From: Furfurilactobacillus entadae
GTDB taxonomy: Bacteria; Bacillota; Bacilli; Lactobacillales; Lactobacillaceae
Reading direction: 5' to 3'
Assembly: GCF_045862745.1 (NCBI RefSeq)
Contig: NZ_BQXN01000013.1
Coordinates: 1-60,155 of the forward strand
DNA length: 60,155 nucleotides
The position numbers and the translations under genes were made by a program. Positions 7,574 through 15,704 of this stretch are shown here, piece by piece (position 1 is the first letter of the stretch; every line of letters starts with the position of its first letter). The notes beneath the pieces are model-generated. The model was not told where the DNA came from, searched no databases, and worked only from the letters and a program-made list of their open reading frames with translations.

Positions 7574-7758
7574 CTTTCATAAACGCGAACCAAACCGCAG
7601 ACTTCGACTCAGCTAACGTAAAGGGCCACTCATGGACAAAAATCGTCCATAAGTGGTCCTTTCTCTTCCCTTTCATAAACGCGAACCAAACCGCAGACTT
7701 CAACTCATCTAACGTAAAGGACCACTCATGGACAAAAATCGTCCATAAGTGGTCCTTT
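7574..7758 (+). repeat. 89-bp tandem duplication of a hairpin half-element
   Basis: Positions 7574-7662 and 7670-7758 are an 89-bp direct repeat with an offset of 96 bp and only three base differences. Each copy holds the outer left arm GCGAACCAAACCGC and an inner hairpin (AAAG-GNCCACT...AGTGG-CCTTT around GACAAAAATCGTC). Only the second copy keeps its right outer arm, so the first looks like a truncated duplicate. Confidence 0.9.
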
Positions 7759-7800
7759 ACGTTAGATGAGGGAGCCTCCCGCAGTTTGGTTCGCTCTCTT
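7670..7800 (+). terminator. Giant interrupted hairpin / nrdI-MFS bidirectional terminator
   Basis: The outer arms are GCGAACCAAACCGC (7681-7694) and GCAGTTTGGTTCGC (7781-7794). The inner arms CTCATCTAACGTAAAGGACCACT (7704-7726) and their perfect complement (7748-7770) form a 23-bp stem. A tract CTCTCTTTTTAT follows on the + strand. The order of parts and the CATCTAA/TTAGATG inner boundary match the element at 1-113. It lies between the convergent ends of nrdI and the MFS gene. Confidence 0.85.
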
Positions 7801-7801
7801 T

Positions 7802-8980
7802 TTATTCTCTTCGTTTTTTCTGTGCCATTCGTTCATCATGCGCACGCCAGTACACCGCCGCCAATGGGAGCAATTGAACCACTCCCACCACCATAAATAG
7901 CATCGTAAACGTCGCATAGTCCAGCATCAAACCACCAAAAAGGGGCCCAATTGCCCGCCCGAACGCAATCGCCATGTTCGCAAATCCTTGATAGCGCCCG
8001 GCTTGCATGGATGGCGCCTTAACTGCGATCCACGCTGGCAGTGCCGGGTGACCAATCATTTCACCAAACGTTAGCACGATCATCGTCGCAATAAACATGG
8101 CGTATGTCCGCGCAAAAATCAACATGAAAAATGAGGCCGCAAACAAGGTGATCCCTACCAAAATAACGTTTTCAATGCGGTACCGTTCACTCCACCGGGT
8201 AATAAATGGCTGACAAATTACGATGATCAGTCCATTTAACGTCCACAACAGACTATACTTTAGCACCGGAATCCCTAGGCTTGTCATGTGAACCGAAATT
8301 ACACTTTCCCACTGTGAGTAGGCAACGTTAATGGCAAGTAGCAAGACCAGAATCAGGCTGATCAAAACAGGAATCTTTGTCCGTTTGCCATCACGCCGTG
8401 CCGCTTCATGCTGTGCTTTAGGCGCCGTCACGTTGAAATGCAAGGCAACCACAAGCGTTAACGCCGCGTAACAAACGGTGGCAATAATGAAAACCGTGGT
8501 GATCCCAAAATTAATGGCATAACCCACAATCAACGTTCCAATAACAACCCCAATGTTCATCGCAACGTACAGCATGTTAAACACATGCCGGGTAGAGGAC
8601 CCCGGTAACCATGTGGCCAACGAATTTAAAATCGTCATATTCACCCCGTCACCAAAACCGACGAGGAGGAGGAAGAACGCATAAACGGGCCAGCCGTGCC
8701 AAAAGATCAAGGCAAACACAGCCGCTGTGGCAATGGCCGCCGAGATGATCCCCGTTTCATATGGTTTCCAGTGGTCGAATAAATATCCCCCCACTGAATC
8801 ACCAATGATCATCATCACCGACATTCCCAATAGCACCCACCCGGCAAGTGTGAGTGATTCATGAAGATAATTATGCATGTAGATGGTCGTTAGTGGCCAT
8901 AAAAAACTGGCCCCCGTGTTGTTCAATAATGATGCCACAAACAGCCAGCCGAATTTTACTTCTCGCCGTTGGCTTGTCAC
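7802..8980 (-). CDS. MFS drug/metabolite exporter (12 TM)
   Basis: This 392-residue protein has twelve hydrophobic segments and the MFS motif A region (loop 2-3: GDSVGGYLFDHWKPYE). It resembles the MDR/YttB-YfmO type of major facilitator exporters in Firmicutes. The start is GTG at 8980, placed by AAGGAG nine bases upstream; the N-terminus has a short basic tail (TSQRREVK) before helix 1, and the C-terminus is also basic. There is no regulator next to it. The substrate cannot be predicted. Confidence 0.85.
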   Translation of the reverse strand: MTSQRREVKFGWLFVASLLNNTGASFLWPLTTIYMHNYLHESLTLAGWVLLGMSVMMIIGDSVGGYLFDHWKPYETGIISAAIATAAVFALIFWHGWPVYAFFLLLVGFGDGVNMTILNSLATWLPGSSTRHVFNMLYVAMNIGVVIGTLIVGYAINFGITTVFIIATVCYAALTLVVALHFNVTAPKAQHEAARRDGKRTKIPVLISLILVLLLAINVAYSQWESVISVHMTSLGIPVLKYSLLWTLNGLIIVICQPFITRWSERYRIENVILVGITLFAASFFMLIFARTYAMFIATMIVLTFGEMIGHPALPAWIAVKAPSMQAGRYQGFANMAIAFGRAIGPLFGGLMLDYATFTMLFMVVGVVQLLPLAAVYWRAHDERMAQKKRRE

Positions 8981-9164
8981 AATATCCGCTCCTTAATTGA
9001 GGCAAATCGCCTTATTATCTCCATTCTATCACGCCAACGCAATGCCGTCGTGTCCCAGTCACCCATGCATTAAGTCTTCACAAGAGAAGGTCTGAAAATA
9101 ATTGCCATAAATTCTTGATACCGAGATTTTTCCGTGTTTCCATCAAGAAATAGTCTTTAAATTA

Positions 9165-9225
9165 TGTAAAAAGTTTACAAATGCTCATTTATTCACTTTC
9201 ATTTATCGCGTCTGCCTGCTATCAT
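9165..9225 (+). promoter_or_regulatory. adhP promoter region with operator palindrome
   Basis: A palindrome TGTAAA-AAG-TTTACA lies at 9165-9179. A possible promoter follows with TTCATT (9198-9203) and TATCAT (9220-9225), spacer 16. The palindrome is about 20 bp upstream of the -35 box, fitting an operator or activator site. The regulator is unknown; it does not match the Rex box well. Confidence 0.45.
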
Positions 9226-9271
9226 GTAAACGTAGACAAAAAATGATTGATATAAAAAAGGAGACTGCTTC

Positions 9272-10294
9272 ATGAAAGCTGCTGTTGTTAGAGATTCAAT
9301 CGATGGGTTTGTTGACGTTAAAGACGTTACGTTACGTGATTTAAAACCTGGTGAAGCCTTAGTAGACGTTGAATACTGTGGTCTTTGCCACACCGACTTA
9401 CACGTTGCTGTCGGTGACTTTGGTGACAAGCCTGGCCGGATCATTGGTCACGAAGGTGTTGGGATCGTTTCTAAGGTTGCTGATGGCGTTGACGCCGTTA
9501 AGGTCGGCGACCGCGTTTCAATCGCTTGGTTCTTCAAGGGCTGTGGCCACTGTGAATACTGTCTGACTGGCCGTGAAACACTTTGCCGCAACGTTGAAAA
9601 CTCTGGTTACACGGTTGACGGTGCCATGGCTGAACAAGTTATCGTTGACGCTAACTACGCTGTGAAGGTTCCAGAAGGTTTGGACCCTGTTGAAGCAACT
9701 TCACTGACTTGTGCCGGTGTGACAATGTACAAGGCCATCAAAGTCGCTGATGTTAAGCCTGGTCAATGGGTTTCAGTTGTTGGTGCCGGTGGTTTAGGTA
9801 ACCTGGCCATCCAATATGCTAAGCATGTCTTTGGTGCTCATGTGGTTGCCGTTGATGGTAACCCTGACAAGTTGCAAGCTGCCAAAGAAGCAGGTGCTGA
9901 CTTATTGATCAACCGTCATGATGGTGATGTTGATAAACAGATCCAAGAAAAGGTTGGTGGTGTTCACGCAGCCTTGGTTACTGCCGTTACAACTGCAGCC
10001 TTTGACCAAGCTGTAGACTCACTTCGCCCAGACGGGAAGTTGGTTGCCGTTGCCTTACCACAAGGGAACATGCAATTGAACATCGCAAAGACGGTTCTGG
10101 ACGGAATCGTTGTTGCTGGTTCATTAGTTGGAACTCGCCAAGACTTGGCTGAAACATTCCAATTCGGTGCTGAAGGATTGGTTCACCCAATCGTGAAGAC
10201 CCGTAAATTATCAGAAATCAACGACATGATCCAAGAATTAAAGGACAACAAGGTTGTTGGCCGTAACGTCGTGGACTTCGTGCATAACAAGTAA
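9272..10294 (+). CDS. adhP: Zinc-dependent alcohol dehydrogenase AdhP
   Basis: This 340-residue NAD-dependent medium-chain alcohol dehydrogenase is of the AdhP (ethanol/propanol-preferring) type. Catalytic zinc ligands are C36 (CGLCHTDLH) and H60 with E61 (GHEGVG); the structural zinc site C91-C94-C97-C105 (CGHCEYCLTGRETLC) is complete. The Rossmann motif VVGAGGLGNLAIQYA lies near residue 165. Codon use looks strongly biased (GGT, GTT, AAG), as in other highly expressed genes here. AAGGAGA precedes the ATG. In a heterofermenter it reoxidises NADH by reducing acetaldehyde to ethanol. Confidence 0.95.
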   Translation: MKAAVVRDSIDGFVDVKDVTLRDLKPGEALVDVEYCGLCHTDLHVAVGDFGDKPGRIIGHEGVGIVSKVADGVDAVKVGDRVSIAWFFKGCGHCEYCLTGRETLCRNVENSGYTVDGAMAEQVIVDANYAVKVPEGLDPVEATSLTCAGVTMYKAIKVADVKPGQWVSVVGAGGLGNLAIQYAKHVFGAHVVAVDGNPDKLQAAKEAGADLLINRHDGDVDKQIQEKVGGVHAALVTAVTTAAFDQAVDSLRPDGKLVAVALPQGNMQLNIAKTVLDGIVVAGSLVGTRQDLAETFQFGAEGLVHPIVKTRKLSEINDMIQELKDNKVVGRNVVDFVHNK

Positions 10295-10296
10295 TA

Positions 10297-10447
10297 AAAA
10301 ATCAGTGCGAACCATCGCGGTAAAAAGCGAACACTAATTGGAAACCAGCTGTTGGCGTTCTTGGCCAATGGCTGGTTTTAGATTAGGCGCAACTTTTTGC
10401 GAGGGTGAGCACGACACCAAAAACAGTGCGAATCATCGCGGTTAAAA
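10297..10447 (+). repeat. Dispersed 121-bp structured repeat (copy C plus partial copy)
   Basis: Positions 10297-10415 match the units at 1591-1834, with the same outer stem, the hairpin (arms AAACCAGCTGTTGG and CCAATGGCTGGTTT) and the CGCA/TGCG stem. A partial next copy follows at 10416-10447 and ends after the left outer arm. It begins right after the adhP stop codon, in the same + orientation as copies A and B. Confidence 0.85.
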
Positions 10448-10464
10448 CCTAATCACCAACAACA

Positions 10465-10507
10465 AAAGCCACCAATGCCGGATAATTCATCCGGTACTGG
10501 TGGCTTT
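10465..10507. terminator. Bidirectional terminator between adhP and the VOC gene
   Basis: AAAGCCACCA (10465-10474) pairs with TGGTGGCTTT (10498-10507), with an inner CCGGA/TCCGG stem. A and T tracts lie on both sides. Confidence 0.8.
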
Positions 10508-10529
10508 CTACGTTTCCTGATCAGTTTAC

Positions 10530-10970
10530 TTACCGCGTGGCAATCGTTTCATCGTCTTCCAAAACTGGGGTCTTTGTCACCCAGTCATGTGGCCGGCAAC
10601 TAACGATCCAGTTAACACCGTATTCATCGGTGAACTCCCCACGGTTACCACTAAAGTACGCTTTCGCATACGGCGCCGTCACCCGAACACGCTGTGAATT
10701 AGCGACACGGGTGAAAAAGGTTTCCGCCGTCACAGCGTCATCACGGTCATCTGCATCGAAATCAAGCATGATGGCAATGTTCGTCGCATGTTGTGGTTGA
10801 TTCATAAAATCATCAGAACACAAAATTTGTGTCCCCATGATTTGAAACCCACCGTGCATCGTCGTCTCTTCTAAGTTTGAATCAATTAGCCCCAATTCGT
10901 TAGCCGCGTCTTCAGTGAGCGGAATTCGAAACAAGTGGTCGGCACCAAAGATTTCTTGGTAATACGCCAT
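10530..10970 (-). CDS. VOC-superfamily (PhnB/glyoxalase-like) protein, N-terminal start unclear
   Basis: The reading from ATG 10970 gives 146 residues (MAYYQEIFGADHLFR...), a PhnB-like member of the vicinal oxygen chelate fold with the usual FTDEYGVNWIVSC end. Related proteins begin about 16 residues earlier, and the in-frame upstream codons do encode the expected first strand (ITLTLHPYVHFPNAKEA). That segment has no ATG, GTG or TTG start. A GGGGGA site lies about 7 nt before an ATC codon at 11019-11021, so an ATC start or a mutated start is possible. Function is unknown. Confidence 0.75.
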   Translation of the reverse strand: MAYYQEIFGADHLFRIPLTEDAANELGLIDSNLEETTMHGGFQIMGTQILCSDDFMNQPQHATNIAIMLDFDADDRDDAVTAETFFTRVANSQRVRVTAPYAKAYFSGNRGEFTDEYGVNWIVSCRPHDWVTKTPVLEDDETIATR

Positions 10971-11114
10971 GGCTTCCTTTGCGTTCGGAAAGTGAACGTA
11001 TGGATGTAATGTGAGTGTGATAGTTTGTCCCCCATTTCAGCTGTACATTAAAGTATAGGAAACTCCCGCCACTATGTCAATTTGACAACTATTTATTAAC
11101 TGAACTAGCTAAAA

Positions 11115-11152
11115 ATGACCACCTTTCCCTTATAAACGAGAAAAGTGGTCAT
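11115..11152 (-). terminator. Terminator after sfsA
   Basis: The arms 11115-11127 (ATGACCACCTTTC) and 11140-11152 form a 13-bp stem, with T5 following on the minus strand (A5 at 11111-11115). Confidence 0.8.
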
Positions 11153-11166
11153 CCGTTATTAACGCT

Positions 11167-11910
11167 TTATGATTTCAGCTGTGGATTGGTGAATGGTGCG
11201 TCAATATCAAACGTTGTCGGACGGTGTAGGGTAATCCCGTGTTCATCCACTGTCGAGCAATATGCCAGTACATGAACGCCCGCCGTCTCAGCCTCACGAA
11301 TGGCCGCCGTCAATTTCGGTGCCATCGTTTTATTTAACGTCATTACGTCAACATTATCCATCTGAATGACAAACAGTAAATAGGCCTGATAGCCGGCCGC
11401 CACGGCCGCAGCCAAATTGACAACGTGTTTGACCGCCCGAACACTTGGGGCATCTGGAAAACCAACGATTCCTTCATTTTCCAACGTACACCCTTTCGTT
11501 TCCACAAAGAACTCACGGCCCGTTGTCGTCACGCCCTTGAAGTCGACCCGCGAATCACCAAATGTAACTTCTGGTTGAAACGCCATAATGTCGCCCTCAA
11601 GCTCCGGCAAGACAAGACGTCCCGCTGTCACGGCTTCTTTCGTCACCTGATTTGGTGCTGAACTATCTACGTTGATCCAAAACCGCCCATGAGCCGTCTC
11701 TTTAACAATCGCAACGAGATCCCAATAGGTCTTTCGGTCAGGATTCTTGGCAGGAACCACCGCAACCGTTGCGTTTGGAATCAACACTTCAGCACCACGC
11801 CCGGTATTTTTTAAGTGGGTATCAACAACCGCCCCGTTTAGTTCAACCCGGCAGGTGAACCGAGAGGGCCGGTCAACATACGATGCTAATTGAACGCCTT
11901 CATACTTCAA
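11167..11910 (-). CDS. sfsA: DNA/RNA nuclease SfsA
   Basis: This 247-residue protein matches SfsA (sugar fermentation stimulation protein A), now grouped with nucleases. Visible family segments are VELNGAVVDTHLKNTGRGAE near the N-terminus, the PD-(D/E)xK-like DSRVDFKGV...EFFVETKGCTL at about 118-143, and FPDAPSVRAVKH. The start is TTG at 11910 with GTGAGG upstream, 19 bp after the CotH stop, so it could be the last gene of the VTC-CotH operon. A terminator follows. Confidence 0.9.
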   Translation of the reverse strand: MKYEGVQLASYVDRPSRFTCRVELNGAVVDTHLKNTGRGAEVLIPNATVAVVPAKNPDRKTYWDLVAIVKETAHGRFWINVDSSAPNQVTKEAVTAGRLVLPELEGDIMAFQPEVTFGDSRVDFKGVTTTGREFFVETKGCTLENEGIVGFPDAPSVRAVKHVVNLAAAVAAGYQAYLLFVIQMDNVDVMTLNKTMAPKLTAAIREAETAGVHVLAYCSTVDEHGITLHRPTTFDIDAPFTNPQLKS

Positions 11911-11929
11911 GATGGATTACCTCACAACA

Positions 11930-13399
11930 TTACTTTTGAACTGTCGAAGTGGTCGTACTTTCAGTGTCCGAATTCTTTACCTTCGCTGCTTGGGAGGCCT
12001 TGGACGCTGCTTTGATGCTTTCTGATTCTGCGGCGCTCATGGTTGGTGCATGGTACGAAAAGTCGAGCTTCTTGACGTTCTCCGTGTAATTATCGAACAG
12101 TGCGTCGCTTGTCTTAAACTGCTTGTTGATCGACTGCTTCAACTGCATCAAGCTTGTGATTTTCGCCGATGGAATTCCTGGATTCAACTGAATGTTATTT
12201 TGGTAATTTTGTTCACCAATATCATTCATGTACGTTGAAAACTGGCTCGTCACTTTATCAGGCGTTAACGTTGTCTTCCGTAATGACTTCCACCGATCCT
12301 GAACCCGGTCTGGATAAGCGGCAGCAACCCGTTGAAGAAGGCGGTTTCCTTCTGCGGTTGCCATGTCACCGTGGTTTGGATAGTTGTGCGACACAGCCTG
12401 TCCAGAAGGATACAACTTCTTCCCGTTTTCATACAGGCCCCAGGTTGCGTCAATGTCATACATCGTCGTGCTCCAGTGCTTCCCGTCATAGGTGATCAGC
12501 ATTAGGTTTCTACCCAGGCCATCCTGATCGTGTGTTAAGTTCGTGAACAGGTACATATCGATCACAGAATTAACATCTAGGTACTCGCTGGCATGCGCCT
12601 TAAAGTCCTTATCACTACTGTTCACAACAAAGTTATCCAGTCGTTCAAACGCCTGCTTCTGTGCAGGTGTCCACGTCTTCGGCTGTTCAGAAGTCCACCC
12701 GTGTTCGGTGTACGCCACGTTGGTTGACCAGAACATGTCGCCGCGCGTCCACTGATTACTAGATATTGCGATGTTATTCGGGTTCTTTTTGTCCATTCCC
12801 CACAGTTTTGGTTCTTTCGCCGTGGTTAGTGTGTACATGCCCCAGTCATCACCATTAACCTTCATTTCAACGGGAAAACCACTAATGGCCCCGTTATTCT
12901 GCGAACTTGCCAATTGTTTTGGTGCGCCTTGGCGAGTGGCCACCATTTGGCTCCACAAGTTTGCGTTCACAACGTTTCGTGATTGTGTTGCGTCAACATA
13001 GTTGGCCTTCAACACGTACACACTGTGCTTCTTCCAACCTGGGTTAGCCCGCCACTTATACTTATGTTTCAGCTGTTTGTCTTTGTAAAACTTCAGCTTC
13101 CAGTTTTTTTGCGGGAACTTGCGGGAACTTTGCCCCTGCCATTCCATCTTGGCGTACGCCGTGACTTTCTTCTTGGTCTTCTTATCATGAAAATCAAACT
13201 TCACGACCGGCCCGTCATTATCCGTTTGTGAAACGGCACCACTCACCTTCACTTTAGGAAGATCCTTTGTTTCTTGACTTGATAACAATGGCAACTGCCG
13301 GGTGGTATTGAAGTGAATCCATGTAAATGATCCAACCAATGCGACGATGACAACCGTCAAAATCACCGTTAATCCCAGTGCGCGTTTTCTTTTTTTCAT
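11930..13399 (-). CDS. CotH kinase family membrane-anchored protein
   Basis: This 489-residue protein has a basic N-terminus and a single membrane segment (about residues 8-28), with the rest predicted outside. The CotH-kinase signatures are present: WQGQSSRKFPQKNWKLKF near residue 90, a YVDATQSRNVVN segment, GFPVEMKVNGDDWGMYTL and the metal-site-like DIDATWGLY. CotH proteins are atypical protein kinases acting on secreted or surface proteins. The C-terminal tail is Ser/Thr/Ala rich. It is the fourth gene of an operon with VTC, DUF4956 and TetR genes, 16 bp behind the TetR gene. The substrate is unknown. Confidence 0.85.
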   Translation of the reverse strand: MKKRKRALGLTVILTVVIVALVGSFTWIHFNTTRQLPLLSSQETKDLPKVKVSGAVSQTDNDGPVVKFDFHDKKTKKKVTAYAKMEWQGQSSRKFPQKNWKLKFYKDKQLKHKYKWRANPGWKKHSVYVLKANYVDATQSRNVVNANLWSQMVATRQGAPKQLASSQNNGAISGFPVEMKVNGDDWGMYTLTTAKEPKLWGMDKKNPNNIAISSNQWTRGDMFWSTNVAYTEHGWTSEQPKTWTPAQKQAFERLDNFVVNSSDKDFKAHASEYLDVNSVIDMYLFTNLTHDQDGLGRNLMLITYDGKHWSTTMYDIDATWGLYENGKKLYPSGQAVSHNYPNHGDMATAEGNRLLQRVAAAYPDRVQDRWKSLRKTTLTPDKVTSQFSTYMNDIGEQNYQNNIQLNPGIPSAKITSLMQLKQSINKQFKTSDALFDNYTENVKKLDFSYHAPTMSAAESESIKAASKASQAAKVKNSDTESTTTSTVQK

Positions 13400-13415
13400 G
13401 GTCCCCCAACTGCTC

Positions 13416-13985
13416 CTATTCTTGCCCCGCTACTGCTTTAATTAAAAACTCAACAATGTTTCGAAAATCCTCTTCAACATCCACGTCCTTGAAAAAACCG
13501 TTAATGCTTAACTTCGCGTAGCCAAACAGCGTTGCTAAAAAGGCCCGCGCCGTGCGCTCCCGTTCCGTCTGGTTGGCAATCATTGGCGTCAAAATGTCTA
13601 AAAGGACGTGGCGAACATCTGCACTTTCAATTGAAGTGATTGGCAATGCCGCGTTAGTACCAGTAAACGCCCGCGTTAGCATTTCTTGAAACGACGGGTG
13701 GGCCTCCGCAAACTGGAAGATGGTCATCGCAAAAACGCGTAACGCATCCATTCCAGATACCGGAACCAAGTTTGCATACAACTGGCGCATCAATAACTCG
13801 CGTCCCTGAATGGCCACTGCCAGTTTAAGATCTTCGAGACTAGGAAAGTAGTGATACAGTGTTTGCGGCTGAACGTTTAAATTTCGGGCAACCCCACGTA
13901 ACGACAGGTTGCCGAGCGTGTCACTTTCGGCCATTTTATAGGCCTCAGTCACGATTAATTCACGTGAAAGTGGTGTTCGTTTCAT
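13416..13985 (-). CDS. TetR/AcrR family regulator of the VTC-CotH operon
   Basis: This is a 189-residue TetR regulator with a helix-turn-helix at about residues 22-52 (LSLRGVARNLNVQPQTLYHYF) and a TetR_C-type C-terminal helix bundle. It sits inside the operon, 11 bp after the DUF4956 gene and 16 bp before CotH. This suggests self-regulation of the operon. Candidate operators are the two palindromes at 15569-15581 and 15616-15629 upstream of the first gene. Confidence 0.88.
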   Translation of the reverse strand: MKRTPLSRELIVTEAYKMAESDTLGNLSLRGVARNLNVQPQTLYHYFPSLEDLKLAVAIQGRELLMRQLYANLVPVSGMDALRVFAMTIFQFAEAHPSFQEMLTRAFTGTNAALPITSIESADVRHVLLDILTPMIANQTERERTARAFLATLFGYAKLSINGFFKDVDVEEDFRNIVEFLIKAVAGQE

Positions 13986-13996
13986 GCCAATTTCTC

Positions 13997-14674
13997 CTAG
14001 ATGATGTTCCCTGTTTTAACCATGTCTGCACGTAAGGAAACTTCCAAGTTCCCGTTCCGTTCACGAATTTCGTCAAGAAACGCTTTTTGTTGGTCCAAGT
14101 TATTTAACTCAATGTGATATTCAACTTCAAACAGACTCCCAAGGTTTGTCGTTCGAACGTTATCGATTGTCACTTCTTTAGTGTATTTATCAAAAATATC
14201 ATCAAACGCGTGCTCATAATCTAAATTTTCCGGCATCGTGATTTTCATGATCCGAACGTTTTGATTACCTGCCCCAAAATCTAAAATCGTGTAGAGCAAC
14301 ATGGCTAAACTGACCACGATGGTAAAGAACATCGCGTACAGTAAGTAGCCCCGCCCTGTCGCCAAGCCAATCGTCATGGCAAAGAAGATGGTCACCATCT
14401 CCCGTGCATTCCCCGGCGCAGACCGGAACCGAACCAGGCTAAATGCACCGGCCACCGTTAATCCGGCCCCAAGGTTCCCGTGCACCGTCATAATGATGGA
14501 CTGCACCATAATTGGTAAGAGCGCAACTGCAAAGATAAAGTGTTTTGAGTAATGATTGCGATACATGTACACAAACGCCACGATCAACCCTAAAATCAGG
14601 GTCACCAGCGTCGTAATCAAAACCTGTTCAAACGTAATTAAGTGATGTTTTGGTCCTAAATAGCTGACAAGCAT
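13997..14674 (-). CDS. DUF4956 domain-containing membrane protein
   Basis: This 225-residue protein has four or so hydrophobic helices in the first 145 residues (for example LITTLVTLILGLIVAFVYMY and SIIMTVHGNLGAGLTV), then a soluble C-terminal domain. The conserved FSLVRFRSAPGNAREM segment between helices is typical of DUF4956. The function of this family is not known, but it is regularly found beside VTC-domain and CotH genes. Its start overlaps the VTC gene by 19 bp, so translation is coupled. Confidence 0.85.
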   Translation of the reverse strand: MLVSYLGPKHHLITFEQVLITTLVTLILGLIVAFVYMYRNHYSKHFIFAVALLPIMVQSIIMTVHGNLGAGLTVAGAFSLVRFRSAPGNAREMVTIFFAMTIGLATGRGYLLYAMFFTIVVSLAMLLYTILDFGAGNQNVRIMKITMPENLDYEHAFDDIFDKYTKEVTIDNVRTTNLGSLFEVEYHIELNNLDQQKAFLDEIRERNGNLEVSLRADMVKTGNII

Positions 14675-15393
14675 TGTTGTCCTCCCAGAATGCCATATTT
14701 ATAAATTAATCCGTACTTTGAAAACGGTTGTGGATAGATTTTTAGTCCTGCAAACAGATGACTCCACGCAAACGGCAGGGTTTGTGGGATTTTAATCTCC
14801 ATGACGACCATTCCAGGTGCCAGTAATGGCGTCCCGGTCGTACCTGTTAGTAAGTCGGTGTCTTCTGTGCGCCACCGGATGTTTTCATCAAACGTCAACC
14901 GGAGTCCCGTCTCAGTTGCATAGGCTGACCGTTCATAAATGACCGCTGTGTTTCGCGTCAACGAATGATCCTGCACGAAGAAGTCAATTTCCCGTTTGTT
15001 CATGTCGGCCGAGACAGTTAATCCACCCTCACCAGCCAAGTATGCCTTGGCCTCATGGTACGGCACCGCAATTCGCCGTTTATACGTGATTCCTAAGACC
15101 TTCTTTTTTAGTTCAATGAAGGCAGTTTGATCCGCCGTCACATCACTGCCATACGCACGAAGTCGGAGCTTTTCACGGTACTTACTGTCATCCAGCTGAC
15201 GTCGAGCAAACATATAACTATCCGTATCGTAATACAACGATGAAATGGTTTGTCGGCCAAACTGATCGATCGTAATTTCGTTTTCAAGTGCGACCAACAG
15301 CCGCTGATAGGTATCTTGATCCATCACATACTTTTGTTCGTGACGTTTAAACACCATTGGCACAGTCTTAAGTGCCGCCGGGGTCTCAATCAT
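14656..15393 (-). CDS. VTC-domain (polyphosphate-polymerase-like) protein
   Basis: This 245-residue protein carries the VTC domain, whose eukaryotic member Vtc4 makes polyphosphate from ATP in a basic tunnel. Matching features are KRHEQKYVM near residue 20, YYDTDSYMFARRQLDD, KYREKLRLRAYG, FIELKKKV, KRRIAVPY, the VVMEIKIP strand and several Arg/Lys on alternating strand positions. I prefer the ATG at 15393 (AGGTG 7 nt upstream); a GTG at 15402 is also possible. It heads the operon with DUF4956, TetR and CotH genes. Whether the bacterial form polymerises phosphate or something else is not shown by the sequence. Confidence 0.82.
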   Translation of the reverse strand: MIETPAALKTVPMVFKRHEQKYVMDQDTYQRLLVALENEITIDQFGRQTISSLYYDTDSYMFARRQLDDSKYREKLRLRAYGSDVTADQTAFIELKKKVLGITYKRRIAVPYHEAKAYLAGEGGLTVSADMNKREIDFFVQDHSLTRNTAVIYERSAYATETGLRLTFDENIRWRTEDTDLLTGTTGTPLLAPGMVVMEIKIPQTLPFAWSHLFAGLKIYPQPFSKYGLIYKYGILGGQQCLSAI

Positions 15394-15402
15394 ATTTTTC
15401 AC

Positions 15403-15704
15403 CTGCTTTCCGATAATTTAACCGGTAAAGTATATCATCATTGCCGAACACTGTACACCGCCTTTCGAACACGAATTGAATTTTTTAATTGTTTCCTTAA
15501 ACTCCCGTAGATAGGCGTTTAATCAATTCATTCAATTAACCATTAAGGACTTTCAATCGTAATTATCTTCGGAAATTCCGACACTGTAACAGTTTTTACG
15601 AACACTGTGCGATAACGGGAATTTTCCCGATTGTCACCTATGTTTCGCCCGCAAAAGCACGTATACTAGCTCTATGTAATCCTAACGAACTGACAGGAGA
15701 AATC
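15403..15704. promoter_or_regulatory. Divergent VTC-operon/tex promoter region with two palindromes
   Basis: For the minus-strand operon a TATACT -10 lies at 15429-15434 with a weak -35. For tex a TATACT -10 lies at 15662-15667. Between them are two palindromes with related cores: TCGGAA-A-TTCCGA (15569-15581) and CGGGAA-TT-TTCCCG (15616-15629). They are candidate operators for the TetR protein of the VTC operon. No ORF is present. Confidence 0.5.
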
